Shown here in pieces: positions 19,410 to 28,057 of a stretch of 64,000 bases of DNA. The position numbers and the translations under genes are program-made. Origin of the DNA: Lewinella sp041392765 (GTDB taxonomy: Bacteria; Bacteroidota; Bacteroidia; Chitinophagales; Saprospiraceae). The notes below the pieces were generated by a model. It made no database searches, was not told where the DNA came from, and saw only the letters and a program-made list of their open reading frames with translations. Numbering within the stretch: the first letter of the stretch is position 1; every line of letters starts with the position of its first letter. The stretch is from assembly GCA_041392765.1 (NCBI GenBank), contig JAWKLL010000001.1, positions 62,001 through 126,000 of the forward strand, read 5' to 3'.

Positions 19410-19811
19410 TTATTTTTCCGGAGCTAGTACCCGATTGATCTCAAATTTAAGCGTAAGATCCATAACGGCTACCACGTCTTCTACTTTGGCACCTTTATCA
19501 ATAGAGATAATCACGCTTTCCGATTTGGGCTCTTTTCCAGCACTCAGTCGCTGTAGTTGCTGCTCCATTTCGATGAGGGTGATATTGCGGTTGTTGTAGT
19601 AATAACGCCCTGTGCTATTGATTCTTATCTCATCTAATGACCGAGTGCTCTCCACCCGCTTTTGGCTGCTGCCAGGCAGGTTGAAGTTGATGGCATTGGG
19701 TGCCACCAAAGTGGAAGTAAGCATGAAAAAAATGAGCAACAGGAAGATGATGTCTGTCAACGACGACATATTGAACTCCGCGCTCACTTTACTTCTTTTC
19801 TTGAATCCCAT
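19410..19811 (-). CDS. exbD: ExbD-family biopolymer transport protein
   Basis: 133 residues. The N-terminal motif SAEFNMSSLTDIIFLLLIFF holds the membrane Asp that carries protons in ExbD/TolR (residue ~20); the periplasmic domain follows (IRINSTGRYYYNNRNITL, VEDVVAVMDLTLKFEINRV). It forms the ion-driven motor with ExbB. It lies 6 bp downstream of a second exbD. Intact. Confidence 0.93.
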   Translation of the reverse strand: MGFKKRSKVSAEFNMSSLTDIIFLLLIFFMLTSTLVAPNAINFNLPGSSQKRVESTRSLDEIRINSTGRYYYNNRNITLIEMEQQLQRLSAGKEPKSESVIISIDKGAKVEDVVAVMDLTLKFEINRVLAPEK

Positions 19812-19817
19812 AATCTA

Positions 19818-20215
19818 TCAAGATTTTGGTTGGGTGGCCAAGATTGCCTGCACCTTCAAAGCTGCAGCAATCCCCAAGACCTCCGTTACTTTTTCAAAGT
19901 CGGTACCCGTTTCTGCCACAATGGTGATGGCGGTATGCTCAGGGTCGTTCAGCTTGCGGACAGCAGCTGTGATCCTTCCTGCCAGGTCTTCCCTACGGCA
20001 AGGCGCATTGTCCACGTCATACACCCCATCTTTAGTGATACTAACCACGATAGAAACGGGTGCCACTGTTTTTGAATCGGATGCAGGCAGTTCAAATGGC
20101 TGAATCCTCACAAAGTTGGAGGTCAGCATGAAGAAGATGAGTAGCAAAAAATGATGTCCGTCAACGACGACATACTGAATTCTGCACTCACCTTGTTGTT
20201 TTTCTTTAGCCCCAT
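19818..20215 (-). CDS. exbD: Second ExbD-family protein (one frameshift)
   Basis: About 132 residues after repair; start ATG 20215 (MGLKKNNKVSAEFSMSSLTD). The frame breaks at about 20146 inside TDIIF: one missing T in the run after ATT restores TDIIFLLLIFFMLTSNFV and joins the rest. The proton-carrying Asp is present. The periplasmic part (VVSITKDGVYDVDNAPCRRE, VTEVLGIAAALKVQAILATQ) differs from the first ExbD. Two ExbD genes after one ExbB are typical for Bacteroidota. Confidence 0.88.
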
Positions 20216-20276
20216 GGTTGAATAATTTTAGAAAAATACAGTGCTTCCTAAGGTGTAGAAAGACTATACTTCAAAA

Positions 20277-20972
20277 TCACACCGTAGGCTCTTGCAGCAT
20301 ATCCATGAATTCCACCGTGGTGCGCTCCATTTTATAGACCACCTTTTCCACACTGGAAACCAATACGTTGTAGCCCACAAAAGCAAGGATGCCGATAAAC
20401 AACCCTCCTGCTGTGGTGATGAGTGCCTGATAGATACCTTCGGCCAACTGGTCGGGGGCTACGGTCTTCTCGGTAGCCATTTTCTGGAAGGCGGCGATCA
20501 TACCCGTAACGGTGCCGAAGAAACCAATCATAGGTGCTGCACCTGCGATAGAAGCCAAGGTACTAAGGTTTTTCTCCAAGCGGAAAACCTCCAAGTTACC
20601 AACGTTTTCGATAGCCGCATCAATGTCACGGAGTGGTTTGCCGATGCGTTGCAATCCTTTTTCCACCATGCGAGCCACGGGAGAATCGGTTGTTTGGCAA
20701 AGTGCTTTAGCACCAGCAATATTCCCTGCCGAGACATTGGCTCGGATATTATTGATGAAGTTTTCATCCACACGGCCTGCCTGCTTGATAGTAGTGTACC
20801 GCTCGAAGAAAATATAGGTAGCAATCACAGCCAGCAACAACAATACGGCCACGATAATGATACCCATTGTACCGCTGTTCGCAATGATGCTGAACAAATT
20901 TTCACTTTTTTCCGTTGGTTGCGCTGCTTCGAGGTCAACCGTTTGAAAGAATAATAAAAGCTGGTTGAACAT
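20277..20972 (-). CDS. exbB: ExbB/TolQ/MotA-type proton channel protein
   Basis: 231 residues, three membrane helices: residues ~35-55 (GIIIVAVLLLLAVIATYIFF), then in the conserved C-terminal pair (LASIAGAAPMIGFFGTVTGM and ALITTAGGLFIGILAFVGYN). The block GFFGTVTGMIAAF is the ExbB/TolQ signature. Known role: pentameric inner-membrane channel around ExbD. First gene of exbB-exbD-exbD, 60 bp before the second gene. Intact. Confidence 0.93.
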   Translation of the reverse strand: MFNQLLLFFQTVDLEAAQPTEKSENLFSIIANSGTMGIIIVAVLLLLAVIATYIFFERYTTIKQAGRVDENFINNIRANVSAGNIAGAKALCQTTDSPVARMVEKGLQRIGKPLRDIDAAIENVGNLEVFRLEKNLSTLASIAGAAPMIGFFGTVTGMIAAFQKMATEKTVAPDQLAEGIYQALITTAGGLFIGILAFVGYNVLVSSVEKVVYKMERTTVEFMDMLQEPTV

Positions 20973-21150
20973 ATTGTTCTAAAGTTTAGTGAATAGTTTG
21001 CTTAAACCAATAACATTGATCGGTCGTGAAGTAAGTGAACGATTAATCAGGCTGCAAATTATTAAAAAGGCGGTAGATTTGAGGAATATATTTTTGAACA
21101 TGCCTCATTTTGCATTACCTTGTGTAATTATTCACAGCAAACGGCGTGCC

Positions 21151-23678
21151 ATGCGTTTCACTACCCTGTTATCATTGCTATTGATTTTTCCTATTACCGT
21201 CTTTTCCCAAACGACTGCGGGTGGACAGATAAACGTTTATTCCTCGCTCACGGGACAAGATGCCTGTGCTAATAGTATTTCCGTATCCAATCCTGATGTA
21301 TTCGAACCCGGTATGCGCATAGTCATCATCACCATGCAGGGTGCTGCTATACAAACAGGCAACAATGCCTCTTTCGGCACGATTGCAGACCTCAATGGCA
21401 CCGGGCAATATGAACTTAATACGATTTTGGAGATTCAGCAGGAAAACTTGGTATTAACGCATACCCTTCAGCATGATTACCCTGCCAATGGCACACAGGT
21501 AGTAGGTGCTCCCGCCTATAATGCCGTTGTCGTAACCGAGTCCGTGATACCCCAACCTTGGAATGGTACTACGGGTGGTGTCATTTTACTACATGCTACC
21601 GAATCTATTACGCTACAAGCCAATGTGGACGCATCCGGTGCAGGATTCCGAGGCGGTATGCCTGAAGTAGTAGCTGATAACAACTGTACATGGCTTATCA
21701 ATCAAAATGATTATTCCTACGCATCGGGCAACTGGCGGGCAGCCCCGAAGGGCGAAGGCATTGTTGTTTTACCTTCAAGTATGGCCAACGGGCGCGGAGC
21801 AGCAGCCAATGGCGGTGGTGGTGGCAACGACCACAATAGTGGCGGTGGCGGCGGTGCGTTGGCTACTTCAGGAGGTGTAGGTGGCCGCAATGAAGAACCT
21901 ACCACCTTTGGTTGCAATGGCGACAATCCCGGTATAGGCGGTAGGGCCTTGCCCACCAACGCGTTGCTCTTTATGGGCGGCGGCGGCGGAAGCGGGCACG
22001 CTAATAATACAGCAGGCCCTGCGGGTGGCGGCAATGGTGGTGGTATTGTGCTGCTTTCAGCACCGTCCATCTTTTTTGACGGAGGAAGTCTTATCGCTAA
22101 TGGAGCGAATGGTGGCACTGCTGTGGGGGATGGCGGCGGCGGCGGCGGTGCGGGCGGCAGTATCGTTTTGTTGGCTGATACCGTTGAGGGGACACCCTCT
22201 ATCCGCGCCAATGGCGGTTTAGGTGGCGGTGTCAATAATCAAAATGCGCCCCGCTGTTTTGGCCCGGGCGGCGGCGGAAGCGGAGGAGTGTTTTTATCCA
22301 ATCAACTACTGACGGCTTCACTTTCCGGTGGCACGCCGGGTATTAGCGCACAGTCCAGCGAATGTAGCGACAGCAGCCGAGGTGCTACTGCCGGGCAGGA
22401 TGGCACGACTGTTTCACTCACCGAATTGCCGCAAGGAGATGAGTTTATTACTCCCGCCGTCAGCAGTATTCTTCCTGAATCTGGCATTGTGGAGGGTTGT
22501 CTCGGTAGCCAGGCAACGATTGCCGTGACTTTGAATACGAACGCCGAACCGGTTGGCTTTACCTACCAATGGCAAACCCAAACAAGTAGCGGTACTTGGG
22601 TCAACTTATCAGGTGCTACCGCAGCTTTATATACTTTCACCATTACCACAGAACAGAGTTTTAGGTTGATTATCAATCCGTTAGGAGATTGCTTTGCGCC
22701 TATCATCTCCCCCGAATTTCATGTTTCTCTCACACAGCCCACTATTGTGGAAGCGACACATACCGTAGTCGGCAGCACCGCTACCTTTCAATCGACTGTT
22801 GAAGGATGGTACAACGAACTTTCTTGGGATTTTGGCGATGGCACCACCAGCACCGACCCGAACCCCGTACATATCTATACTGCCCCCGGTACCTACGAGG
22901 CGGTGCTGACCTTGCTAACGAGTTGTGGAGAGGTGCAGGCTGTTACCACGGTGGTCATAGCCCCCCCTTTTGCAGTGGCGCTGCAAGCCAGTATAACGGA
23001 AGGTTGTTCGCCGCTCAGCGTGTTTTTTCAAGATGTCTCTACGGGCACTATTCTTACCCGCAACTGGACTTTTGAAGGAGGCAATCCCGCATCAGGCAAT
23101 GAGATGGAAGCGTGGGTGGTATTCGACACCCCGGCACATACACCGTCACATTGGAGGTATCCAACGGGGTTACTACCCAAACTACCAACCAAACCGTGGT
23201 CGTTTCAGCACCGCCTGTTCCTGCATTCAGCTTTGAAGGCGACCAGTTGACCGTTGCTTTTTTCAATACATCCACCAATGCGGAAACCTATAATTGGAAT
23301 TTTGGCGACGGCACTTTTTCCAACGAAACGAATCCCGTGCATACTTATACCGAGCCGGGTGTATATGAGGTATCGCTCAGTGCTTCCAATACGAATTGTG
23401 GCATCGCTATTTCGCAATCGGTAGCCGTGAGTTTTACGGACACGGATACGGCCACCCCTGCGGACGATCTGTATTTATACCCGAACCCCGGAACGGGCAT
23501 TATCCATTTCAATCTGCCCGTAGATGGTCATTGGTGGGTATTGGATGCGTTGGGGCATCGGGTGGCGGCGTTCCAACTACCTGCTGGCACGACCCGGCTG
23601 GATGTATCGGCGCTACCCGCAGGCATCTATTTCATCCTCACCGACAAGGCGCAGCGGTGGGTTTATGTGAAGGTTTAG
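21151..23678 (+). CDS. Secreted glycine-rich PKD-domain protein with type IX secretion sorting domain (one frameshift)
   Basis: About 842 residues after repair. I choose ATG 21151 because it gives a clean signal peptide (MRFTTLLSLLLIFPITVFSQ); the open frame extends back to 20989 without one. Residues ~215-385 are rich in Gly runs (AANGGGGGNDHNSGGGGGAL). Two clear PKD repeats contain WDFGDGTTSTDPNPVHIYT and NWNFGDGTFSNETNPVHTYT, with a weaker one (NWTFEGGNPASG) between. The last ~75 residues are a type A sorting domain (LYLYPNPGTG ... LPAGIYFILTD ... WVYVKV). Near 23132 one C is missing from a C run (ACCCCGG), splitting the frame. Known: such proteins cross the outer membrane by the T9SS and attach to the surface. 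Ligand unknown. Confidence 0.85.
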
Positions 23679-23693
23679 CAGGGGATTTACCTC

Positions 23694-23747
23694 GCCCTTT
23701 TACCGAGATCGCTGATTCGGTACGACCACGAGATTTGTCAAAGAACC
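23694..23747 (-). repeat. TIR-bounded element family A, partial copy (one end only)
   Basis: CCTTTTACCGAGATCGCTGA (from ~23696) and the terminal AGATTTGTCAAAGAACC match the right end of copy 3 (CTTTTGCCGAGATCGCTAG ... AGATTTGTCAAAGAACC). The other end is missing. It lies between the T9SS gene and the truncated rhs gene, at the point where the rhs 5' part should begin. Confidence 0.7.
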
Positions 23748-23829
23748 AAAAAGATTAATATAAAATTCAGTTATTTACTGAGGATGAAGAAGATTTCAAA
23801 GAACGTAATTATTTTACGGATTAATCATA

Positions 23830-25089
23830 TTGCTCATACAGTTATTTACAGAAAAGGAATTAAACGCTCCGATACCTAAAAAGAAATACATAGTCGACAA
23901 CGTTTCCACAGGCGAAAAATACAAAAAAGAGTATCCCACAGCGGAAGGTATCAAAATAAGGTATTATCTTGGCGGGGTAGAATGGGAAGATGGCCTGCCT
24001 GTTCAGTACCACTTCGGCGATGGCCGAGTGATGTGGGAGTTGCCATTAGGCGAAGCCCCTGCGATGGAGAATCTGAAAGCACATCTCCAGTATCGCATCA
24101 CCGACCACCTCGGTAACACGATGGTCGTTTTTGAAGACAAGAACAACGACGGCCTCCTCCTCACCGAGGAAAGCACCGACAACCCCGATGCGTTGGAAGT
24201 CATACAACGGCTATGGTACTACCCCTTCGGTATGCACTTAGAAGGCATCGGGCAGCAGTTGGCGACACCAGCACAGGATTATCGCTATAATGGCAAGGAG
24301 AAGGATGAAGCGACGGGGTTGTATGATTACGGCTTTCGCTGGTACGACCCAGCGATAGGGCGGTTTACGGGGGTGGATCCGATTGCGGATCAGTTCGCTT
24401 GGGTGAGTGTGTTTAATTATGCGGAGAATGAGCCTGTAGGGCATATTGATCTTTGGGGATTGCAGAAAGCTAAACCGAGAACGGATGCACAAAATATGGT
24501 TATAGTGGTTCAAGGTTATACAGGTACAAACCCACCTAATAATAAAACACAAGCACGGAATGATCCTGGTAGTAGTATTGATAGAACTGGTTTGGGCAAA
24601 ATAAATGATGCTTTTTCTGGTACATCAAATCAAGTTGTTACATTCTCATCTTCTCATAGCGATAATACTATTAACGATGCAATTGGTTCTGTAAATGACT
24701 TTAAGTCCGCAAACCCTGATGGTAAAGTATTTTTGGTAGGCCATAGTTTAGGAGGAGATAATGTTGTAAATATCGCTGAAGGCTTAGGGAATGTTGGAGT
24801 AGAATTAGCAGTTACGTTGGATATTGCAGATTATTGGGATGATGACAATGCGTCTTCGAATGTCAAAAATTTTGTCAACATTTCTCAAAATAATGATTTT
24901 CCAGGAGGCGAAGATGTAGAAGGAAATGGAACAACCTATGTTCAAAACTTCAGTGCAGTAAAATCAACCCATAGGTCAATAGATAACGATTTTGTAGGAA
25001 CGGTTATTCAAATGATATCGAATATGACAGGAGTGTCGCCAAATTCAACTCCAAAAGTAAACAGTCATGAAGAAGTTAAAAGGCACTAA
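23830..25089 (+). CDS. Rhs-type protein, 5'-truncated, with C-terminal lipase-like toxin domain
   Basis: Only the end of an Rhs protein is left: residues ~85-105 hold the DHLGNTMVVFEDKNNDG motif, residues ~150-205 the Rhs core (YRYNGKEKDEATGLYDYGF ... YDPAIGRFTGVDPIAD ... WVSVFNYAENEPVGHIDLWG). After the core is a ~215-residue variable tip with MVIVVQGYTGTN, a nucleophile elbow VGHSLGGDN, TLDIADYWDDD and a later HRSID, as in alpha/beta-hydrolase lipases. The large Rhs barrel and secretion signal are missing, and the TTG at 23830 is only the first usable start, so expression is doubtful. Known: Rhs tips are toxins released at the end of the barrel. The base composition turns AT-rich exactly after the core, as expected for an exchanged tip. 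Confidence 0.82.
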   Translation: MLIQLFTEKELNAPIPKKKYIVDNVSTGEKYKKEYPTAEGIKIRYYLGGVEWEDGLPVQYHFGDGRVMWELPLGEAPAMENLKAHLQYRITDHLGNTMVVFEDKNNDGLLLTEESTDNPDALEVIQRLWYYPFGMHLEGIGQQLATPAQDYRYNGKEKDEATGLYDYGFRWYDPAIGRFTGVDPIADQFAWVSVFNYAENEPVGHIDLWGLQKAKPRTDAQNMVIVVQGYTGTNPPNNKTQARNDPGSSIDRTGLGKINDAFSGTSNQVVTFSSSHSDNTINDAIGSVNDFKSANPDGKVFLVGHSLGGDNVVNIAEGLGNVGVELAVTLDIADYWDDDNASSNVKNFVNISQNNDFPGGEDVEGNGTTYVQNFSAVKSTHRSIDNDFVGTVIQMISNMTGVSPNSTPKVNSHEEVKRH

Positions 25090-25342
25090 AATTGAAAGAG
25101 CAGGTGTAATTTTTTCAGCTATCTTATTAATTTATTTAATTATTCATCTGAATTTAGGAAATGAATATAGACTAAGTTGGAATGTTATTCAAATCTTGAC
25201 TCTTGTGAATTCAATACTTGTTATTTCAATCCTAATACTAAATGGAAAGAAATCAAAAATTTGGATTCTATTGTTTATGTTGATATGCGTACTACTTGCA
25301 GTCTATTTTATGTGGTATAGTAAACTTTTAATTGTGAATTAA
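25067..25342 (+). CDS. Small membrane protein, candidate immunity to the Rhs lipase-like tip
   Basis: 91 residues, three membrane helices (VIFSAILLIYLIIHLNLG, IQILTLVNSILVISILIL, IWILLFMLICVLLAVYFMW). Its ATG lies 23 bp inside the 3' end of the rhs gene, so the two are translationally coupled. Position and AT-rich composition match an immunity gene, and a membrane location would suit a lipase acting on membranes. No family is recognised; function is inferred from place only. Confidence 0.65.
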   Translation: MKKLKGTKIERAGVIFSAILLIYLIIHLNLGNEYRLSWNVIQILTLVNSILVISILILNGKKSKIWILLFMLICVLLAVYFMWYSKLLIVN

Positions 25343-25460
25343 GAGTACGCCAATCGAGTTTTCACATCTCTAAGCACAGCATCAAGATCATATAAGATAC
25401 ATTCCTTATCCTTTTTGGGCAGGGAATTTATCTCTTTTAGTCTACGGAGCATATCCTGAC

Positions 25461-25521
25461 CAGCTCGTCGTAGCGTCCTCGCTACGACGGACTATGCTTG
25501 TAGGGCTTGCAGCCCAGTTTT
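25461..25521. repeat. Dispersed GTAGCG / GGGCTTGCAGCCC repeat (family D)
   Basis: CGTCGTAGCGTCCTCGCTAC (palindromic) followed by TGTAGGGCTTGCAGCCCAGT. Same unit at 27297-27356, 37220-37277, 37836-37896, 40287-40342 and 40431-40490, in both orientations. Confidence 0.75.
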
Positions 25522-25694
25522 CCTGATAACAGCAAGAAGCGAAAGTACAACCGCCCCCTAGCACCTACCCCAACGGAGCAGCGAACAGGACGTATTCTTT
25601 CTATTAATTGGAAAGATTTTAACTGAAAAAAGTGTAGCTTTGGAGGGTGCTTAAAGAAGCACAAATGCGGCTTGAGCGTTGAACGACAGCGTAG
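25522..25694 (+). repeat. Inter-cassette repeat preceding the orphan rhs tip
   Basis: This stretch (GATAACAGCAAGAAGCGAAA ... CAACGGAGCAGCGAACAGGA ... GTGTAGCTTTGGAGGGTGCT ... GAACGACAGCGTAGTGTTAT) is repeated with few changes at about 27085-27264. It precedes each displaced core and looks like the junction left when older tips are pushed downstream. Confidence 0.75.
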
Positions 25695-26597
25695 TGTTAT
25701 CGCTATAACGGTAAGGAGAAAGATGAAGCGACGGGGCTATATGAATACGGCTTCCGCTGGTACGACCCAGCGATAGGGCGGTTTACGGGGGTGGATCCGA
25801 TAGCGGATCAGTTCGCTTGGGTGAGTGTGTTTAATTATGCGGAGAATAGTCCGATTGCTAATATTGATTTACATGGGTTGCAATCTAAATTTGCCGCTGA
25901 TGGTTCCGTAATACACAGAGTAAGATCTGGCGAAGGGCCTACCCAAGTTGCTCAATCTGCTCGAAACACTTTGGGCATAAATGTTTCTTGGACAACTATA
26001 GTTGATAATCCAAGGAATGCTCAGTATTTCAGTCACATCCAAAATGATCGTTACAATGCTTCTAATCCAGCCTATCGAGAGTTAAATATGAATGAGGGTG
26101 ATATTCTTTCGATAGCCGAAGCTTCTGGCTCTAGTTTTGGACATGACAGCTCATCAACCCGGGTAAATCTATCATCTGGTGATCAAGAAATATTTAGTCA
26201 GACGTTATCACTTCTCAAAGCTTTCAGTGTTGAGAATAGACTGTCAGGGGGCAGTACTCTCGAACCCGGTAAGTATGACATGAATAGTTTTCTTTCGAAC
26301 CAATTCTCAAAGGACGGATTTCTTAATTATTTCACAGGAGACTCTAACAGTGGCGGTGCAACAATCTACAGAAGAGATGTTAGCATTGGTAAGAACTCAT
26401 TTGAGTTAATATTTACCATTCCTGATGGTGGAAACAAAATGGCAAGTACTGAAAAGTTTGGGGCAACTAGGGTAGCAATATTTGGAATGAATGAATCAAA
26501 TGGCAGGGCACCTCGTCACCTTACAGTGAATTTTAAATCTCAATCAGTTCGGGATCATTACTTGGAATACATAACCAATCAAAGAAAAAAACAATAA
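25695..26597 (+). CDS. Orphan rhs C-terminal cassette 2 (core plus unknown tip)
   Basis: A TAG at 25692 closes the frame just before the core, so this is a displaced tip without its own start; the GTG at 25791 inside the core is unlikely to be used. The core (YRYNGKEKDEATGLYEYGFR ... DPIADQFAWVSVFNYAENSP) is almost identical in DNA to the first rhs core over ~150 bp, enough for recombination. The tip, ~245 residues, begins ANIDLHGLQSK, then a stretch resembling a LysM domain (VIHRVRSGEGPTQVAQSA ... MNEGDILSI), then an unrecognised domain (GSTLEPGKYDMNSFLSNQF, NSFELIFTIPDGGNKM). Tip activity unknown. Known parallel: orphan rhs-CT/immunity pairs downstream of rhs genes. Confidence 0.75.
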   Translation, partial: CYRYNGKEKDEATGLYEYGFRWYDPAIGRFTGVDPIADQFAWVSVFNYAENSPIANIDLHGLQSKFAADGSVIHRVRSGEGPTQVAQSARNTLGINVSWTTIVDNPRNAQYFSHIQNDRYNASNPAYRELNMNEGDILSIAEASGSSFGHDSSSTRVNLSSGDQEIFSQTLSLLKAFSVENRLSGGSTLEPGKYDMNSFLSNQFSKDGFLNYFTGDSNSGGATIYRRDVSIGKNSFELIFTIPDGGNKMASTEKFGATRVAIFGMNESNGRAPRHLTVNFKSQSVRDHYLEYITNQRKKQ

Positions 26598-26620
26598 TAA
26601 ACCTTGAAAACTAGAAATCT

Positions 26621-27013
26621 ATGAAATGGTTAATAACTGTTCTTTTAATCATAAAGTTAGGTCTTTGCCAAAGGGCAGAGAGTCCTAACAATGATTACAG
26701 TCTCTTAGGGTATTGGGAAACCGATATTGTTGAAAATGGGAAGCAATCAAACTGGCTATGCGAAATAAACGACTCAACATTCACATATTGGCATGAGGAC
26801 ATCAATTTTCTAACTCCTCGAGTTTATAGTATTGTTAATGGAAAATTATTTTTCATGGAAAAAAACACCCGAAATCACCTCGACTCTTCATTGGTTGGAG
26901 AAATCCAGTTTTTAAAACAAGATAGTTTTTTAGTGAGTCGTCTAAATAATAACTATAGTTTTAAAAGAATCGACAAATATTCTTTTGATCAAAAGACTAA
27001 CGGTTTTTACTAG
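26621..27013 (+). CDS. Small exported protein, candidate immunity for orphan tip 2
   Basis: 130 residues with a probable signal peptide (MKWLITVLLIIKLGLCQRAE) and a beta-rich body (GYWETDIVENGKQSNWLCEI, FTYWHEDINFLTPRVY). It starts 24 bp after the orphan tip ends, has the same low GC, and is followed at once by the inter-cassette repeat, so the tip and this gene form one cassette. An exported immunity protein would suggest the tip acts in the periplasm or envelope, which would fit the LysM-like segment. No family recognised. Confidence 0.65.
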   Translation: MKWLITVLLIIKLGLCQRAESPNNDYSLLGYWETDIVENGKQSNWLCEINDSTFTYWHEDINFLTPRVYSIVNGKLFFMEKNTRNHLDSSLVGEIQFLKQDSFLVSRLNNNYSFKRIDKYSFDQKTNGFY

Positions 27014-27296
27014 AAGAAGTAACTCTGCCCTGCGCAGCCCCCGCGCCACAACGCCCTACCCTCGCAAGGCATGCAGCCCAGTTTCTAGTAACAACAAGAA
27101 GTAAAAACACAATCGCCCCGTAGTACCTGCCCCAACGGAGCAGCGAACAGGACGTATTCCTTTTTTCTTTTAATTGGAAAGATCTTAACTGAAAAAAGTG
27201 TAGCTTTGGAGGGTGCTTAAAGAAGCACAAATGTAGCTTGGTAGTTGAACGACAGCGTAGTGTTATCGCTATATCGGCAAGGAGAAGGAATATTAC
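27014..27296 (+). repeat. Inter-cassette repeat with remnant of a third rhs core
   Basis: 27085-27264 repeats 25522-25698. At 27261-27290 the core begins again (TGTTATCGCTATATCGGCAA, encoding YRYIGKEKE) but is cut after nine codons and runs into a family D repeat. This is the stump of a third displaced tip. Confidence 0.7.
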
Positions 27297-27356
27297 CAGC
27301 TCGTCGTAGCGTCCTCGCTACGACGGACTATACTTGTAGGGCTTGCAGCCCGGTTT
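27297..27356. repeat. Dispersed family D repeat
   Basis: CGTCGTAGCGTCCTCGCTAC and TGTAGGGCTTGCAGCCCGGT, as at 25461. It immediately follows the cut third core, so the deletion end coincides with a repeat. Confidence 0.75.
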
Positions 27357-27479
27357 TCCAGATAACAGCAAGAAGTGAAAAAACAACGGCTCCGTAGTGC
27401 AAACTGCGGGGTGGTTGTGTTTAGGAGGCGTAAGCGCTACACATTTCAAAATCACGGAGCAAAGACACAATTTTCTCTT

Positions 27480-27692
27480 AGTTAACGTGAATGATGGATA
27501 AATATCCTACCTATACGCTGTTTCTTTAAGGTGAAAAACACGAGATGTTCGTTTACGAAGCCTACGAAAGGATTCGTAAACGTAACAGCATATGATTCAG
27601 ACGTTTTCGCAGCGGTTACGCCTACGAATCCTGAAAGGCTTCGCAGGCGGTGCGGCTTTCCTTATTTAGCATCCATCATTCACATTGATTTG
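27480..27692. repeat. Inverted-repeat element, family B
   Basis: Left arm AACGTGAATGATGGATAAAT, right arm CATCCATCATTCACATTG. Interior has GTTTACGAA...TTCGTAAAC and the block GAAAGGCTTCGCAGGCGGTG, CGGCTTTC also found at 50551-50625. A 60-codon ORF inside is not credible. Confidence 0.6.
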
Positions 27693-28057
27693 CCGTGCGT
27701 TCTTCCTGTCTAATCCGCCACGAAGTGAGTGGCGGGCCTTGCGGTAGCCCGGAAGGACAAAGGATAGGAATGGAAGCACCGACCCTCAGGAGGTGCTGCA
27801 ATGGATAGCCTGTCACGACGAAGTACGGGGTGGCCTAATAGCATGAACGTGTTTAGCAACTCCTCAATTAATTCCTGTTCGCTCAATTAGGAAAATTTAG
27901 ACATATTTGTACGTTGTGAAAAATCCTACGCAGTCAGGGCTGCCACTTGAGAAGTTTCTATACAAATTAGAAATAAAACCGTGGGTTTCCCGTTCCTTTT
28001 TAATGGGTATGCAGTAATCAGGCAACACCTCTAACTACGCGAAGTTTTTGAATAAGT
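27693..28057. other. Gene-free stretch with possible structured segment
   Basis: Between the family B element and the next gene. At about 27715-27860 several complementary blocks occur (CCGCCACGAAGTGAGTGGCGG; GGCCTTGCGGTAGCCC), suggesting folded RNA or another palindromic repeat. I do not recognise an RNA family. The remainder to 28057 shows nothing else. Confidence 0.35.

Noticed and set aside
21717..22235. Pro-rich minus-strand ORF
   Set aside because: Shadow of the Gly-rich part of the T9SS protein; Gly codons read backwards give Pro.
25791..25850. GTG 25791 as a real start for the orphan rhs tip
   Set aside because: It lies within the conserved core encoding DPIADQ; the core itself is open from 25695 and lacks a start, as expected for a displaced cassette.
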